This document shows positions 1 through 12,000 of a stretch of DNA of 64,000 nt, piece by piece. The stretch lies in the NCBI GenBank assembly GCA_003344405.1, contig NOWV01000254.1:1-64000 (forward strand), read 5' to 3'. The notes below the pieces were generated by a model, which was not told the DNA's origin, ran no database searches, and was given only the letters and a program-made list of their open reading frames with translations. A program made the position numbers and the translations under genes. Each line of letters starts with the position of its first letter. Within the stretch, counting starts at the first letter, position 1. The stretch comes from Trichoplax sp. H2. Lineage: Eukaryota > Placozoa > Uniplacotomia > Trichoplacea.

Positions 1-725
1 ATTAGCTAAGACGTACAATCATACATGCATACCTAAAATTTCATTATTATACTGTACACTTACATATGAGTACTGTATTATGCACTCGTAGATCTTTGCA
101 TGTTGCTACTGCAGCTGCATATCAGCTAAGACGTACAATCATACATGCATACCTAAAATTTCATTATTATACTGTACACTTACATATGAGTACTGTATTA
201 TGCACTCGTAGATCTTTGCATGTTGCTACTGCAGCTGCATATTAGCTAAGACGTACAATCATACATGCATAGCTAAAATTTCATTATTATACTGTACACT
301 TACATATGAGTACTGTATTATGCACTCGTAGATCTTTGCATGTTGCTACTGCAGCTGTATATGAGCTAAGACGTACAATCATGCATGCATACCTAAAATT
401 TCATTATTATACTGTACACTTACATATGAGTACTGTATTATGCACTCATAGATCTTTGCATGTTGCTACTGCAGCTGCATATTAGCTAAGACGTATAACG
501 TACAATCATACATGCATACCTAAAATTTCATTACTACACTGTACACTTACATATGAGTACTGTATTATGCACTCATAGATCTTTGCATGTTGCTACTGCA
601 GCTGCATATTAGCTAAGACGTACAATCATACATGCATAGCTAAAATTTCATTATTATGCTGTACAGCACATTTGCATACGAGTGACATGTATTCGTAGAT
701 CATTGCATATTTCTACTACTGTACG
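1..725. repeat. 120-bp tandem satellite, about six units
   Basis: Units begin at 1, 121, 241, 361, 481 and 607, each starting with a variant of ATTAGCTAAGACGTACAATC. The first four are exactly 120 bp and differ by only a few substitutions. The fifth carries a small insertion in its first 20 bases, and the sixth (to about 725) is clearly diverged in its second half. Each unit holds a TGTAC and an AGTAC word. The array touches the window edge, so its full length is unknown. It lies upstream of the first visible GTPBP3 exon and may sit in that gene's first intron or in its promoter. Confidence 0.97.
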
Positions 726-922
726 TACACTCACACATTTGGGTAGTACAATTGCAGATGCGATTGATCACCATATTATGCCAGTGCATCACCACTATAA
801 GTAGTCAAAGCGTATGCAATGGACTAACAGCTACAACTAAACCAAACACTTTATTACACTTTAACATTGTTATAACAGCGATATTAAATAACCATACTGT
901 AAATGCCTTTTATCGTACCTAG

Positions 923-3864
923 GTGTTGCTGTTATAAGAGTAACAGGACCTGAGACTTCTGAGGTAAACCAAAAATTTTTCATGCTATGAAGTATTGTGA
1001 GTGTTGGCTCCACATGCTCACTTGCAATTTACAGTAATTTATTATGCAATAACTACATTATTGTAGACTAGCTCATAGACAAGCTAACCTTAACAAAAAT
1101 ATGGTACATGCTTGTAATTTAATAGCGCAGGAATAAGACATCAAGTCTATGCACTCTAATATACTTTGCATACACTTTGTAATAATATCGTCCAACTACT
1201 GTACTATTGCTAGGCTGTCAAATTGATGACGAAATCCGATAATCTACCAAAACCCAGATATGCATCCTTACGCAAAATTTATCAACCTTCAACAGGAGAT
1301 CTTGTTGATAAAGGCTTAATTTTATGGTTTCCAGGTCGAAAATCTTGTATTTTGATGTTACGATGAGACTGTTCTACAATCATAATACATTTCAAATCAA
1401 TCATTTATAATGTCGGTAATTATAGTTTCAAATTAATTTATTATTTTCAGGGCCTAATAGCTTTACTGGTGAAGATCTTGCAGAATTTCAGGTTCATGGT
1501 GGTTCAGCTGTTGTCGAGGGCATTTTAACTTCTCTGTCAGAGATTGATGGTTTATATCCTGCAATGGCTGGCGATTTTACTCGAAGGTTGATGACACAGC
1601 CATTTAACAGCCATTTAAATTAAGTTACAGAAACTTGGTTAGGGTTGTTGGCATCTAATATTTCTATTTTAACTCATCAAATGAAACGATTAGAGCTTTT
1701 GAAAATGAAAAGTTAGATTTGACTGAAGTAGAAGGATTAGCCGATCTAATTCATGCACAAACAGAAGCACAAAGAAAGCAAGCACTTAGACAAATGGATG
1801 TAAGACTCTTTCCTTAATGTTATTTATTTGATTCTATTACGTATAAGCCTTACCTTTTTCCAGGGTCATTTGAGTCAATTATATAAGATATGGAGTAAAA
1901 CTCTTTTGAAGGTAACATTAACCGTAGTGGCTTGTTGACGAAAAAACGGATATTCACGTTATTTAGCTAAGCTCAATCAATATGAAACTAACGTACTGAT
2001 CATTCAGTAAAAGAAATTTTAACATTCGTAGAGTGTCGCTGATATTGAAGCTACCATTGACTTTTCTGAAGACGTAATAGAAGATGGTATATTGACTAAT
2101 GGTATGAAAGTCATAATTCTTATCCTATGTATGCATTTGCTACTTTATACAATTTATCAAACCCAAGTTAAGAATTAGCTTTACAGAGAATCAGTATGAT
2201 CTACTGCTCCTATGACCCAATCAAAGTACAGCTTGTACGCTGAGATAATTAATGCTTGATTTCTTTATCGGATTGATCTAGTAAACATATCAAACTTTAT
2301 TAATAGTAAAAAATTCCGTCAATAAACTTGCTAAAGAAGTTCGGAATCACTTAGAGGATGGAAGAAGAGGAGAAAAGCTCCGGTCAGGAGTTAATGTTGT
2401 TATAGCTGGTCCCCCAAATGTTGGTAAAAGTAGCCTGCTTAATTTACTTTGTAAGTACAGTAGCAGACGATCATGGAGTATAGAAATATATATGTGCCAC
2501 CACTATACTCGTACTGTATACGGTTACTTGCATAAATTAAAATGAAGTTGAGAAGATTCATTTTCGTCTATGCTAGGTCAAAGGCCGGCAGCTATCGTGT
2601 CTCCACTTGAAGGTACCACTAGGGATGTTGTCGAAACTGCAGTTAATATTGGCGGTTATCCGGTATTATTTAGGTAATTAGATCGCATTTTGTGGGCATT
2701 TACTACCTTATCTGCATATCAATAAACTTATAACACCATCTACAGCGATACGGCTGGCATCCGTCAATCGATTGACCCTGTTGAGAAGGAAGGAATAAAA
2801 CGCGCTAAATCTAAGTACGTTATTTACTTCTGTTGTAGATAAATTCTTGTTTTAGTGATCACTATAATCATGCTCTTTTAACTATGTTCTTGAATTTACT
2901 AGAATTTCCGCTGCAGATTTTGTTTTAATCGTTCACGATCTTTCAAAGTATAAACACGTTGATATCGATGGCTTGCTAGAATCACCCTTGAGGATGCTAA
3001 ACACAAATGTAGACGAAAGCACAAGTGCAGATTTCGATGAAAATATCGAATATCTAATGATTTTAAACAAGGCCGATTTAATAACAAATAATTTAGCAGT
3101 ACAGATGAAAGAAGCATTCAATACTAAAGGGGTATTTTCTATAAGCAAAATTTTATTTTTATCATATCGACTGTACATCATATAGTAAATATGTTGTTAA
3201 CATCTTTGATATAAAGCAATGAATGATCAGTTAATTTTAACACTAGGTTTATCGTAATAGGTAAATGCTTGTATAATTTCTTGTGAAACTGGCGACGGAA
3301 TTGAGGATTTCATAAATATCTTATCTCAAAAAATGAAAGACATGTACGATGTTTTAATTTTTAGATTATCTCCTTAAAAATATGGTATTTAGTTACCGTG
3401 AGATACCTAATTACACATGCCTTTGTATAACAGTTGTGGAGATCCAGTAGTTGGTAACCCTTCCATAACTCAGGCTCGTCATAGATTTCATCTAAGGGAA
3501 GCGCTAAATTCGCTGGAAATTTACTTAAGGATGGCTCACGACGGTTTTGGTAAATTCAAATAGTAAAAAGATTTATTGTAACAATACATCCGAGCATATT
3601 ATATCTGCAACAGTTTGAAAGCTAGTGTGCATGTCATTTGTGTCACAAAACTAATATTCTCAGTCTTTCGATTTGATTAAAGTCCTAAATGCCGTATAAC
3701 TTCTAAAACTACTGCCGTATGTTGCTATTGTAGAAGATCATGATCTAGTGCTAGGTGCTGAAGAACTAAGAATTGCATTAAGAGAACTTGGTCGTATTAC
3801 TGGGAATATCGGAACAGAAGATATATTAGATGTTATTTTCCGAGATTTTTGTATCGGAAAATAA
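923..3864 (+). CDS. GTPBP3: tRNA modification GTPase GTPBP3 (MnmE/TrmE/MSS1), 5' incomplete
   Basis: This is the mitochondrial GTPase that, with MTO1/GidA, installs the 5-taurinomethyl (bacterial 5-carboxymethylaminomethyl) group on U34 of tRNAs. Thirteen exons are visible: 923-963, 1214-1334, 1451-1586, 1694-1799, 1864-1911, 2032-2101, 2307-2450, 2577-2673, 2746-2814, 2903-3131, 3261-3343, 3434-3543 and 3734-3864. All junctions keep phase. The tetrahydrofolate-binding N-domain appears as [10 protein letters not shown] and [15 protein letters not shown]. The G domain has G1 GPPNVGKS, a G2-region TTRD, G3 DTAG and G4 NKAD. The protein ends in FCIGK followed by a stop, the family's C-terminal motif with the catalytically important cysteine. 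The first exon (start codon, any transit peptide, and the start of the N-domain) is not found between the satellite and 923 and probably lies outside the window. The 3' end converges on HAGH; AATAAA occurs near 4221. Confidence 0.93.
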
Positions 3865-4437
3865 ATTGTCATTGATAAGCAATGTCGGGCTATTTTAAAA
3901 TTTAGCAGTTTTAACGTTGCAATCTCTATCTACTCAGAAATTCATTGACACTAAGAAAACTTGATCGTATGACTGGAATAGCGAAGCAAAAAGATGTACT
4001 AGATCTTATTTTTAAAGATATTTGCATTGAGAAAATAATCTGTCTCAGATAGGCAGTACCGGAGAGTCTGGATTGCTCATTTTAGAAATTTTTAATATTA
4101 CAAATCTCTACCTCTTCAGCGAGTTAATTCGCATTAAAATCATTCTCAATAGTACATCATACAATATTGATTTTAAGTTTGTAAACAATAATTTATTTTT
4201 TAGTATAATATGAAGAAGATGAATAAAATAAAAATGATGTGTGTGAAAATCTTTCATAGTAGCAGACGTCAGGATCACATGTTAAATTTTCAATTCAAAG
4301 CTTTGGAGTAGAAGTTATACCATCACGTAATCTCCAGTAAACTTCATTTCTACTATCATAAGGATAATTTATTTATCTTAGGTACTATGTGGCAAAAAGC
4401 AACTTTCTCGTTAGTATAAGGGTTATAATCTATCAAG
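3865..4437. other. convergent 3' intergenic region GTPBP3/HAGH
   Basis: A 573-bp space between two tail-to-tail genes. It contains the decayed exon copy and an AATAAA near 4221 for GTPBP3. No further gene is seen. Confidence 0.7.
3944..4045 (+). pseudogene. decayed duplicate of the last GTPBP3 exon
   Basis: About 172-183 bp downstream of the real last exon, a second stretch reads LRKLDRMTGIAKQKDVLDL followed by IFKDICIEK. The real exon reads [19 protein letters not shown] and IFRDFCIGK. The essential C-terminal CIGK has become CIEK, and the stop that should follow it is lost, so the frame runs on. The flanking 3' sequence is duplicated too: AATCTCTATCTACTCAG at about 3921 and AATCTCTACCTCTTCAG at about 4104. 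This marks a tandem duplication covering the exon and its 3' flank. No clean acceptor AG in the right phase precedes it, so it is probably not used, although alternative 3' splicing cannot be excluded. Confidence 0.85.
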
Positions 4438-6893
4438 CTAAGCTTTCGCTTTAAAATTATTTTTTTCTTCGCGAAGGTATCCCATAGCTTCGATTCCGCT
4501 CTTCTTTCCGGTATGCTTTCTTACATTATTAGTGCTAATTTCAAATACATACGATTAATAGATTAGTCTCGTAAATCAAACAACTAATTCTGCTCGAGTA
4601 AACTTATTATTCATAATATAATGAACTAATAAATTCACAGCGATTAATTATAGTTTATTTATATGACATCAGCCTATCTCATACGAACTAGTTAATCAAA
4701 TCTGTTATCTCTTACTTGACTCTCATAAAAGGATTATAAGACAATTCCTCCGCTATTGTTGAAGGGACAGTTACTAATCTGTTCGCACGTTGTTTCTAAC
4801 CATTCGATTAGATTTATTAAGTCAAAGACAAGCATGTAAAGAGTAATATCAATGATGAACTATTACCATCCGGATAAGAAGAAAAATCTTACCTTAACCC
4901 ATTCTAATTTCTTCTGAATGTCTACATTATCGGGTTCTACATGGATTGCAAATATTAAATTGCTAGCACTGTATTCATGTCCACAGTAAACCCTCTAATT
5001 AAATTAGAAACTAAAGGTTATTTCACCCAAAATAGTATATTACATTATTCATCAAAACTATAAGCCATAAAAAGTCAATTTTCAATTAACGTACAGTCGA
5101 GGAAGGTAATTTTCCTAAAATATTACAAAGAGCATTATACATCTGAGCTGGTGTTCCTTCAAAAAAGCGGCCACATCCTCCTAGAAAGAGTGTATCTCCT
5201 AAAAATATAAATCAGCAGATGTTATGCTTTTCGATTCATTTCAGAAAGTACTACTACAATTTTTAATCTTAATAGTTTTCAACCTGTAAATACAACTGCA
5301 GATTCTTGACTGTTAGGATCAGATACAAAATAGCAAATATGACCAGAGGTGTGACATGGCGTTGCTAACGATTTGATGACAAGAGAGCCAATCTGTAAGA
5401 TGGGAGGAAATTTGTCAGATCACGCTATTAAAAATACCATGCTAATAGTTATCAAACAAGCTTACATTAAATTCTTCACCGCCGGAAAGTTTTTCAGTCA
5501 AAGAACCGATTCTTTCATCACCCCCGTAAACCTTCAATTTCTTAGAAACCATGCCGACTAGTTTATCATTACCTCCGGCATGATCCCTACATTAATAAGA
5601 TTACTCTAATTAATAAATCACATACTTACGGACATTGTTAAGTTTTATAACATAATTATGATCACAAATTCCAAGTTGATCGCACACATTAGACGAGAAT
5701 ACTGTTATTATAGCTGATTTAGCGTCGACAGTAGGCATACAGTTGCTCTTACCAATGATGATGAGTGGTTATTACTGTAGTTAAATCGACCTTCCTGTTA
5801 TTAACTGCAGCTAAGACCTGTCCAAAAAAGGAGAAATGCCCAAATTAGGTTGCGCTATACCATTGCCTACTATTAGTCCTTCCTTCCTACTACAGAGCAG
5901 TAGGCTCATTTTATCGTAAATTGCAGTTATAGTGTCTGGCCAATAATAATCGCTGAATACTAATACAGTCAGCGTGTTGCAGTACTTACTCTTCATATAG
6001 AGTAACATAGGCATAAAGCGATGAATCAGATCAGCGGATTCGTAACAAACGTTAATTAATTATCTGCGTCTTAGACCCGATCTTTAGGGTTCAGAAGTGA
6101 TGATGGACTAAATAAATAGCTAAAGTTCAAGCCTAATTCATCTATTTCATCTACTATTAAGTGTGCTAATTGTCAGTGTATTTCTACTGTAGGATTGCAC
6201 TTAATATAGCATTATATATAAACAATTAAAACATGAAGTGGTCTAATCATTAGTGATTAAGAATTGGTAAGTACCAAATAATAGCTAAAGAACAATCATT
6301 AATTTATGTATTTCATCTACTATTAAGTATATTAAGCGTATTGCACTGTAATACTACACTTTTAACAGCGCAATATAAATGTGACCCGATGAATTCTTCT
6401 AGCGATACGTATCAAATATCATTTGTATCTTAGACCTGATCTTTAATGATTAAGACATGGTTCTATACGCATACTCGATCGTTAACTAATAACTAGGGAT
6501 CAATCTTAATGTATTCACTACGTGTAATAATTCTATCATAATTGCGGCTTGATTCAGTCACAACAAATGACAGTCTACTGCATACGATGTTAACTGAGAG
6601 AATTTAACTTATGGCATTACTTTTTCCGGTTCGACTGGATCAACAATAGCAGCTTGATTGGTTTTGGGATCGGTTAACAGATACATATAATTATCCTGTA
6701 AGGCTGGAATGACATCAATCTTCATTTCTTTCGCTGATTGATTACTATACCAAGAAGGGAAAGAGACAATTTTCTGTGTTGGACTTTTAGCGAGGCAAGA
6801 AAGAGGGAAAGCTCTTCTAAAAACGCTTGTCACTGCATGAAGAAAAGAATTGGTTATGCAATGGAAGATAGCATTGGCAAAAGCCATTGCCAT
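4438..6893 (-). CDS. HAGH: hydroxyacylglutathione hydrolase (glyoxalase II)
   Basis: It hydrolyses S-D-lactoylglutathione to D-lactate and glutathione, the second step of methylglyoxal detoxification, using a binuclear metallo-beta-lactamase-fold centre. Eight exons, in transcript order: 6893-6621, 5817-5753, 5586-5466, 5392-5284, 5198-5095, 4994-4893, 4795-4716 and 4519-4438. All phases close and give 311 residues; human HAGH is about 308. Metal ligands are visible as THHHWDHAGG, the histidine of CHTSGH, the aspartate of FTGDTLF, and YCGHEY. Two in-frame ATGs exist in exon 1. The one at 6893 adds 56 residues with almost no acidic residues, several basic ones and many alanines and phenylalanines, resembling a mitochondrial transit peptide. 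The one at 6725 starts [17 protein letters not shown], the usual cytosolic form. Intron 1 (803 bp) holds degenerate direct repeats. Confidence 0.95.
6060..6520. repeat. degenerate direct repeats in HAGH intron 1
   Basis: Two to three diverged copies share the words CTTAGACC(C/T)GATCTTTA (about 6070 and 6428), ATTTCATCTACTATTAAGT (about 6147 and 6308) and AATAGCTAAAG. No coding content. Confidence 0.6.
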
Positions 6894-9079
6894 TTTTCCT
6901 TTCCATCAAACTTAACGACATCACTTGTATAATTTACCTCGTCGACAACTAATTTTACACCAATCCAAAATGATAAGATGGCTATAAAATCAATTTACCT
7001 GGCACAATGCTGAACATTCAAGGAAAGATTGAGTAAAGTAGTCGAACGTTTATTCTTCAGTAGGGTTTACGCCCTCAATTTCAAGGTAACTAAGCACCGG
7101 TGCACCGGTAGTATCCAACCAGAGCTCTCTGACCTCTGATGGATTTGTTGTGTACATTGTCGTGACATTGTACTATACTACACTACTTGCAATACGAGTA
7201 CGCAACCATACATGAAATAGCATAAGGGTAGCCACCAACATAACATGAGCAGGCGGCAGTATATTACATCGTGCAAACTGTGCAGTAGAATGCACGATAC
7301 TCGACTGATTTTAAGAAATATGGACAGTGGATTTTAGATTGGAGTAGGATTAGGCGAGTTGATTTTATTTACGATTTGCGAACGAATAAAAATGGAAATT
7401 GCAAAACACCACAGCATACCCTTACAGTACTGCCCAACACACAATTTAGACACCATCGTCTTCACCAGGATCTTACATGTATGCGAATGGACGGTGGACC
7501 ATGGACAGATGGACGACTCGCCCTATCCTATACAACTTCTACTAGGCAGTGATTGGACTACGAGATAGATACGCGTATATACCATATACCATGGGCTATT
7601 CGATATATGAATTATTGCATTAGCTATTAGAGATACTAATGATACCATGGCCTATTAGATATACTTAATTATACCATGGACTACTACGGTAGGTAGATAT
7701 CCAGAAGCATCTAGTTATCCATAATAAGTGGATACTGGACAAGTTCATAAGTAAAAAATATCATAGAGATTTAGCACGATTTATTTGGAGTTTTTATCTA
7801 TATATTTACTACTAATAACAAAATTCCCCTAATACTAGAATAATAATAAAATGAAGAAGAATGAAAACTAGCGAAATCCGTGAAAATTCTACGGAAAAGT
7901 GCAATTTTAAGTTAATAGAGTACTAGTAGCGCGACATACGTACAATCGCATGAATACGATTTGATTGACGATATTTCTTATGGACTTGAGTAGTTCTGGT
8001 GTCCTTTACATGTCATAATCTGTGTATATCCGGAGATGATATAATCATCTCAAAGATTTTCCCACACTTTCCTGAAACTGTCCTGCCCTGTACTTGTGAT
8101 GTAAATGTGATGTTTTAATCTGCAGACACGATGATTATTGTGAAAAAATCTTTTAACAACGGCATTGCTAAGGATTACTAGATTGACCTCTACCGCCTTT
8201 TTTTCAAAGCTAAATTACTCATTTATTCATTCCATTATATTTATTACTATTGTATAATAATATTGCACTCGTACAAACTGAATGTATACCACAATAGTAC
8301 TCTTTAATGCACAAGATAATACCCTTAAATACCAAATAGCAAGCAGTTTGTGTCAGTAAAAAGTAATTTTTATTCTTATGAACGCGCAAAGGTCTACAAG
8401 TAAGCAGAATTGCACATGTACAAAAGTTCATATTGTCTGTTATATTCTGATAATCCCAGTAAATACTAGTAAAATAATGATATATACACAATCTTCTAGT
8501 AAATTGGCTGTTTACACGTTGTAGTTAAATGACCATTTGTGCTTACATATATGCATACGTATTTTGAGTCTTTGATATCAAGCGTCATCATTTTCTTCGG
8601 ATATGAAATAATTTTTAATCTACATTATTATCACATTAACCTCGTCTCAATACATATACAAATACATTGGCTGTACTAGTGAACTTGAACTAGTTAATTT
8701 AAGTAAAAGAATTTACAGTATAATTCACAATTACCTACAGCATAAACCGTTACCTTTCATCGTGGTCCGCGATTATACTATATTTTCCAAATACTCTAAA
8801 CTTTTATGTAATAGTGGTGTGCACATAAGATAAGTTTTGTAATATTTAGAATCTAAACCATCTAACTTAGGCAATTAATTATAAATAAATTCGGGAAGAC
8901 CAATATGATATATGAGAAATAAAATCAAAAACTTATTATGGATTTGCTCATATACATATGAAATGCTTGTGATATAATACAAATTTACAGTCAAAAAATC
9001 AATGATTGAAAATACATCGTAATCTAAATACTTTCTAATAATCACATTACAATAGGTTAGTTTTATATTTAATATCAGG
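6894..9079. other. intergenic region between HAGH start and CCDC13 end
   Basis: The 2.2 kb has no recognisable gene. It should contain the HAGH promoter at its left end and the CCDC13 3' UTR at its right end. At about 7583-7690 there are three imperfect copies of a TACCATGG(G/C)CTATT(C/A)GATATA-type unit. Short ORFs at 7359-7568 (+) and 8219-8491 (-) show no family resemblance and are probably chance. Confidence 0.6.
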
Positions 9080-12000
9080 TTATGCTGTCAACTTTTTATA
9101 TTCCCTTAAACTTGTCAGAAATATCTTTTTAGTCTGTTCCATCATTTGATGATAGAGTTTCAAATCTTCATCCTTTCCTTTAGATATAGAGCGAATTGTT
9201 TCTCTTAGTGCAGTATTTTCATCTCTCTGAATTTCTAACCTAAAATAAATTATAGAATTTGACATCATATATGCGTATAAGCAGGAAGGCAACGGATATA
9301 AATCATGATCGCATGTGTTAGCTAAGCTGTTTATGAAAAAGACAATTTATGTAGTAGTGGTAGTATGGTCTTTAGCAATGATTCAATTAGCATTAACTAA
9401 TCGATTGTAATATAAATATACCAACGTGTGAAAGTATCAATTCTGTGCTAGTTTGCAAAGGTTTATTTATTTAAGTTTATAATTACTTGGAATTTAACTC
9501 TTCGATTTTAGTCTCGAAATCAGTTGTAGATGATTGGCGCTGCGCTTTCTTCCTTGTATCACTCGATTTTAAACCCTGTTGCTGATTAAGTCGACGAGTT
9601 TTGTCTAATTCCTTTTCAAGTAAGGCGTTCTGCCGTCGTTGATCTTGAAATTGATTTCCAATCTCGATATTTTTATTGGTCAGCTCATTAATCCTGAAAT
9701 ATCCACACCACATATAATATGACTAAGCGATATCAATTTCCAAAACAAGAAAAACTTGGATACTGAACTTCTGTATAACAATCGTAGCGTGGTTATGTTA
9801 ACAGACAAATTTTTCAATCAATATTAAGAAATAAATCATAAAGTGCAGTAACTCAAACCATAATGGCTCATTCAACAATTAGCCCTACACCTTTTGATAT
9901 TAAATCTATCACATTTCCGATCAATCTTAAATTTGAAGGAAATTTTGTAAAAGTTGAGGTAAACATGTGCTGCATTACCGAATAGTATCGTTTTTATAAA
10001 CACATACAAACTGTCCATGCCTATCTAATCTAATTGTAGCCTAATCCAAATATTACTAGTCCTGATAAATAATGGGTGAAAGTATAAATTAAGTAAGCAG
10101 TATTTCACCTATCTTGCAATATTTTAACCAGTTCAGTCAATCTATCCCTTTCGATGGAAGTTGTTTGTGCTAATGCTTTATGCTCTTGTAATTGCATGTA
10201 AAGATTTGAAGTATCTTTCCTAAAGATGAATCAATAACTTTACAATTCAATCTCTGTTTAATTTCTACAAAACTAAATTCAAAAGATAATTCATATTTAT
10301 ATATTCATTAACATATTATAATCTAAGATATTCTATAAAGCAACCGGGTAATTTCAGTAATAAATCCGGGTGAAATTTAACATTTTAAATCTTTAGCTTA
10401 TTTCACTAAAATTGACACAATCAAACATTTTATTCACGATTTATGTACTCATTAATATATTTCAATCTGAGATGCTCTATAAATCAACAGGGCAATTTTT
10501 AGCAATAAATCCAAAAAAGATTTAATTACCTTGTTCCAGCTGAAACTGGTAATTTTGACCGACCCTGAGATTGATTTGATTTTGGAGAATACAATCGACT
10601 ATCAGGTCGACTATGCTCACTATTAATCGAATCGGATCTTGGTCGTGGAGGAGGAGGTGTAGGCAAAATTCCACTTGGAATGTCACTATTATTGCTGCTA
10701 CTGCTAAATGTTCTCATTTTCCCACTTATTGCTAAACACATGTTTAAGAAAGAATCAATTCATTTACATTTTATAACAATGCTACCGATTATCGTGCAAC
10801 AATACTAATGTGAGGATGCAAGAGCTAAAAAGATAAATAATAGCGTTAAAGCAATAATTTACGTTTAGGATTGTTATCTGGTTGATCGGAATTTCGTCTT
10901 AATTTTTCAATGGTACTTTCTAATGCCTTAATGCGCTCATCTTTGTTATGACACTTTGCTTTTAGTTGTGACGTTAGCTGATGGAGATCTTCTAATTCTT
11001 TTCCACGGATTTTAGATTCTGATGTCTTATGCTCTTTTAAATTATTATTTTCTTTCTATGATAAAAGGATAGAAAAGTATAAGTCTGCTTTAAAATTGAA
11101 TGTGGACAAAAAGCTTTATACTGTTACTAGAAAGTACTTTCTATATATTTCGGATAATAATCACGCCACATAAATACTACAAATAATTTCTATGATTTAT
11201 AAATCATGCGTTTACATCCAGTTATATCAATTAATGGTATAAAAGGCTTGATGAATAAGACCGTGCAATTAAGTATTTAATTACCTAACGGTAAAGGTAC
11301 CGGTATACAGTACAGTAGGTAAATTATACATTTCATAAAGTTCATATCTCTACACATATATGAAAATTAAGTGCTAGTACAGCATCCTAAGTGTGCCATA
11401 TAATCAAACAACAATTTTCAAAGTAGGTTATCGTACGGTAAGTTCTATCCAATCTTTAATCTATACAAACCAGCAAAACTTCGATAAATTCATCGTCATG
11501 TTTGCCTTTCTCTAACAGTGTTCCCATCTGCGCTTTAGTTCCTTTTAATTCTTCACTTAATATCTTATTTCTAGCTCTTACGCCCTCGTATTTTTGTTGC
11601 ATTTGCTTATAGCTTTCTTCTAATTTTTCCAATTCTATTGTAGCTTTCTAGTCATAAAATTACGATAAAACTTTAGCAAAGAAATGGATGCATTACATTT
11701 ATTTGAAAATATTAATATGATCATTCAGATAAATGCATAATTAAGAGACTACTTCTTGGTTTTCTTTCCGTTGTTTTTCAATTTTCTTTATCGTAGATTG
11801 ATGCTTAGCATCAATCCCGACTGGAAAGGCATTTATAGCAATGGAAGTTGCACCAGATCTTCTGCCTATGGTTCCGTTTTTATTCATTTCAGCAATTTGC
11901 TGTTTCAAATCAGTAACCTGATTATGTAATGAATAAATGAAATCACTAATGAGCCCTCTCAAGCAATACCGAAGTTAATTATTTTATTGATGAGCTAAAA

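Noticed and set aside
1-608. CRISPR-like regular repeats
   Set aside because: Units are contiguous 120-bp satellites without unique spacers, in a clearly eukaryotic setting.
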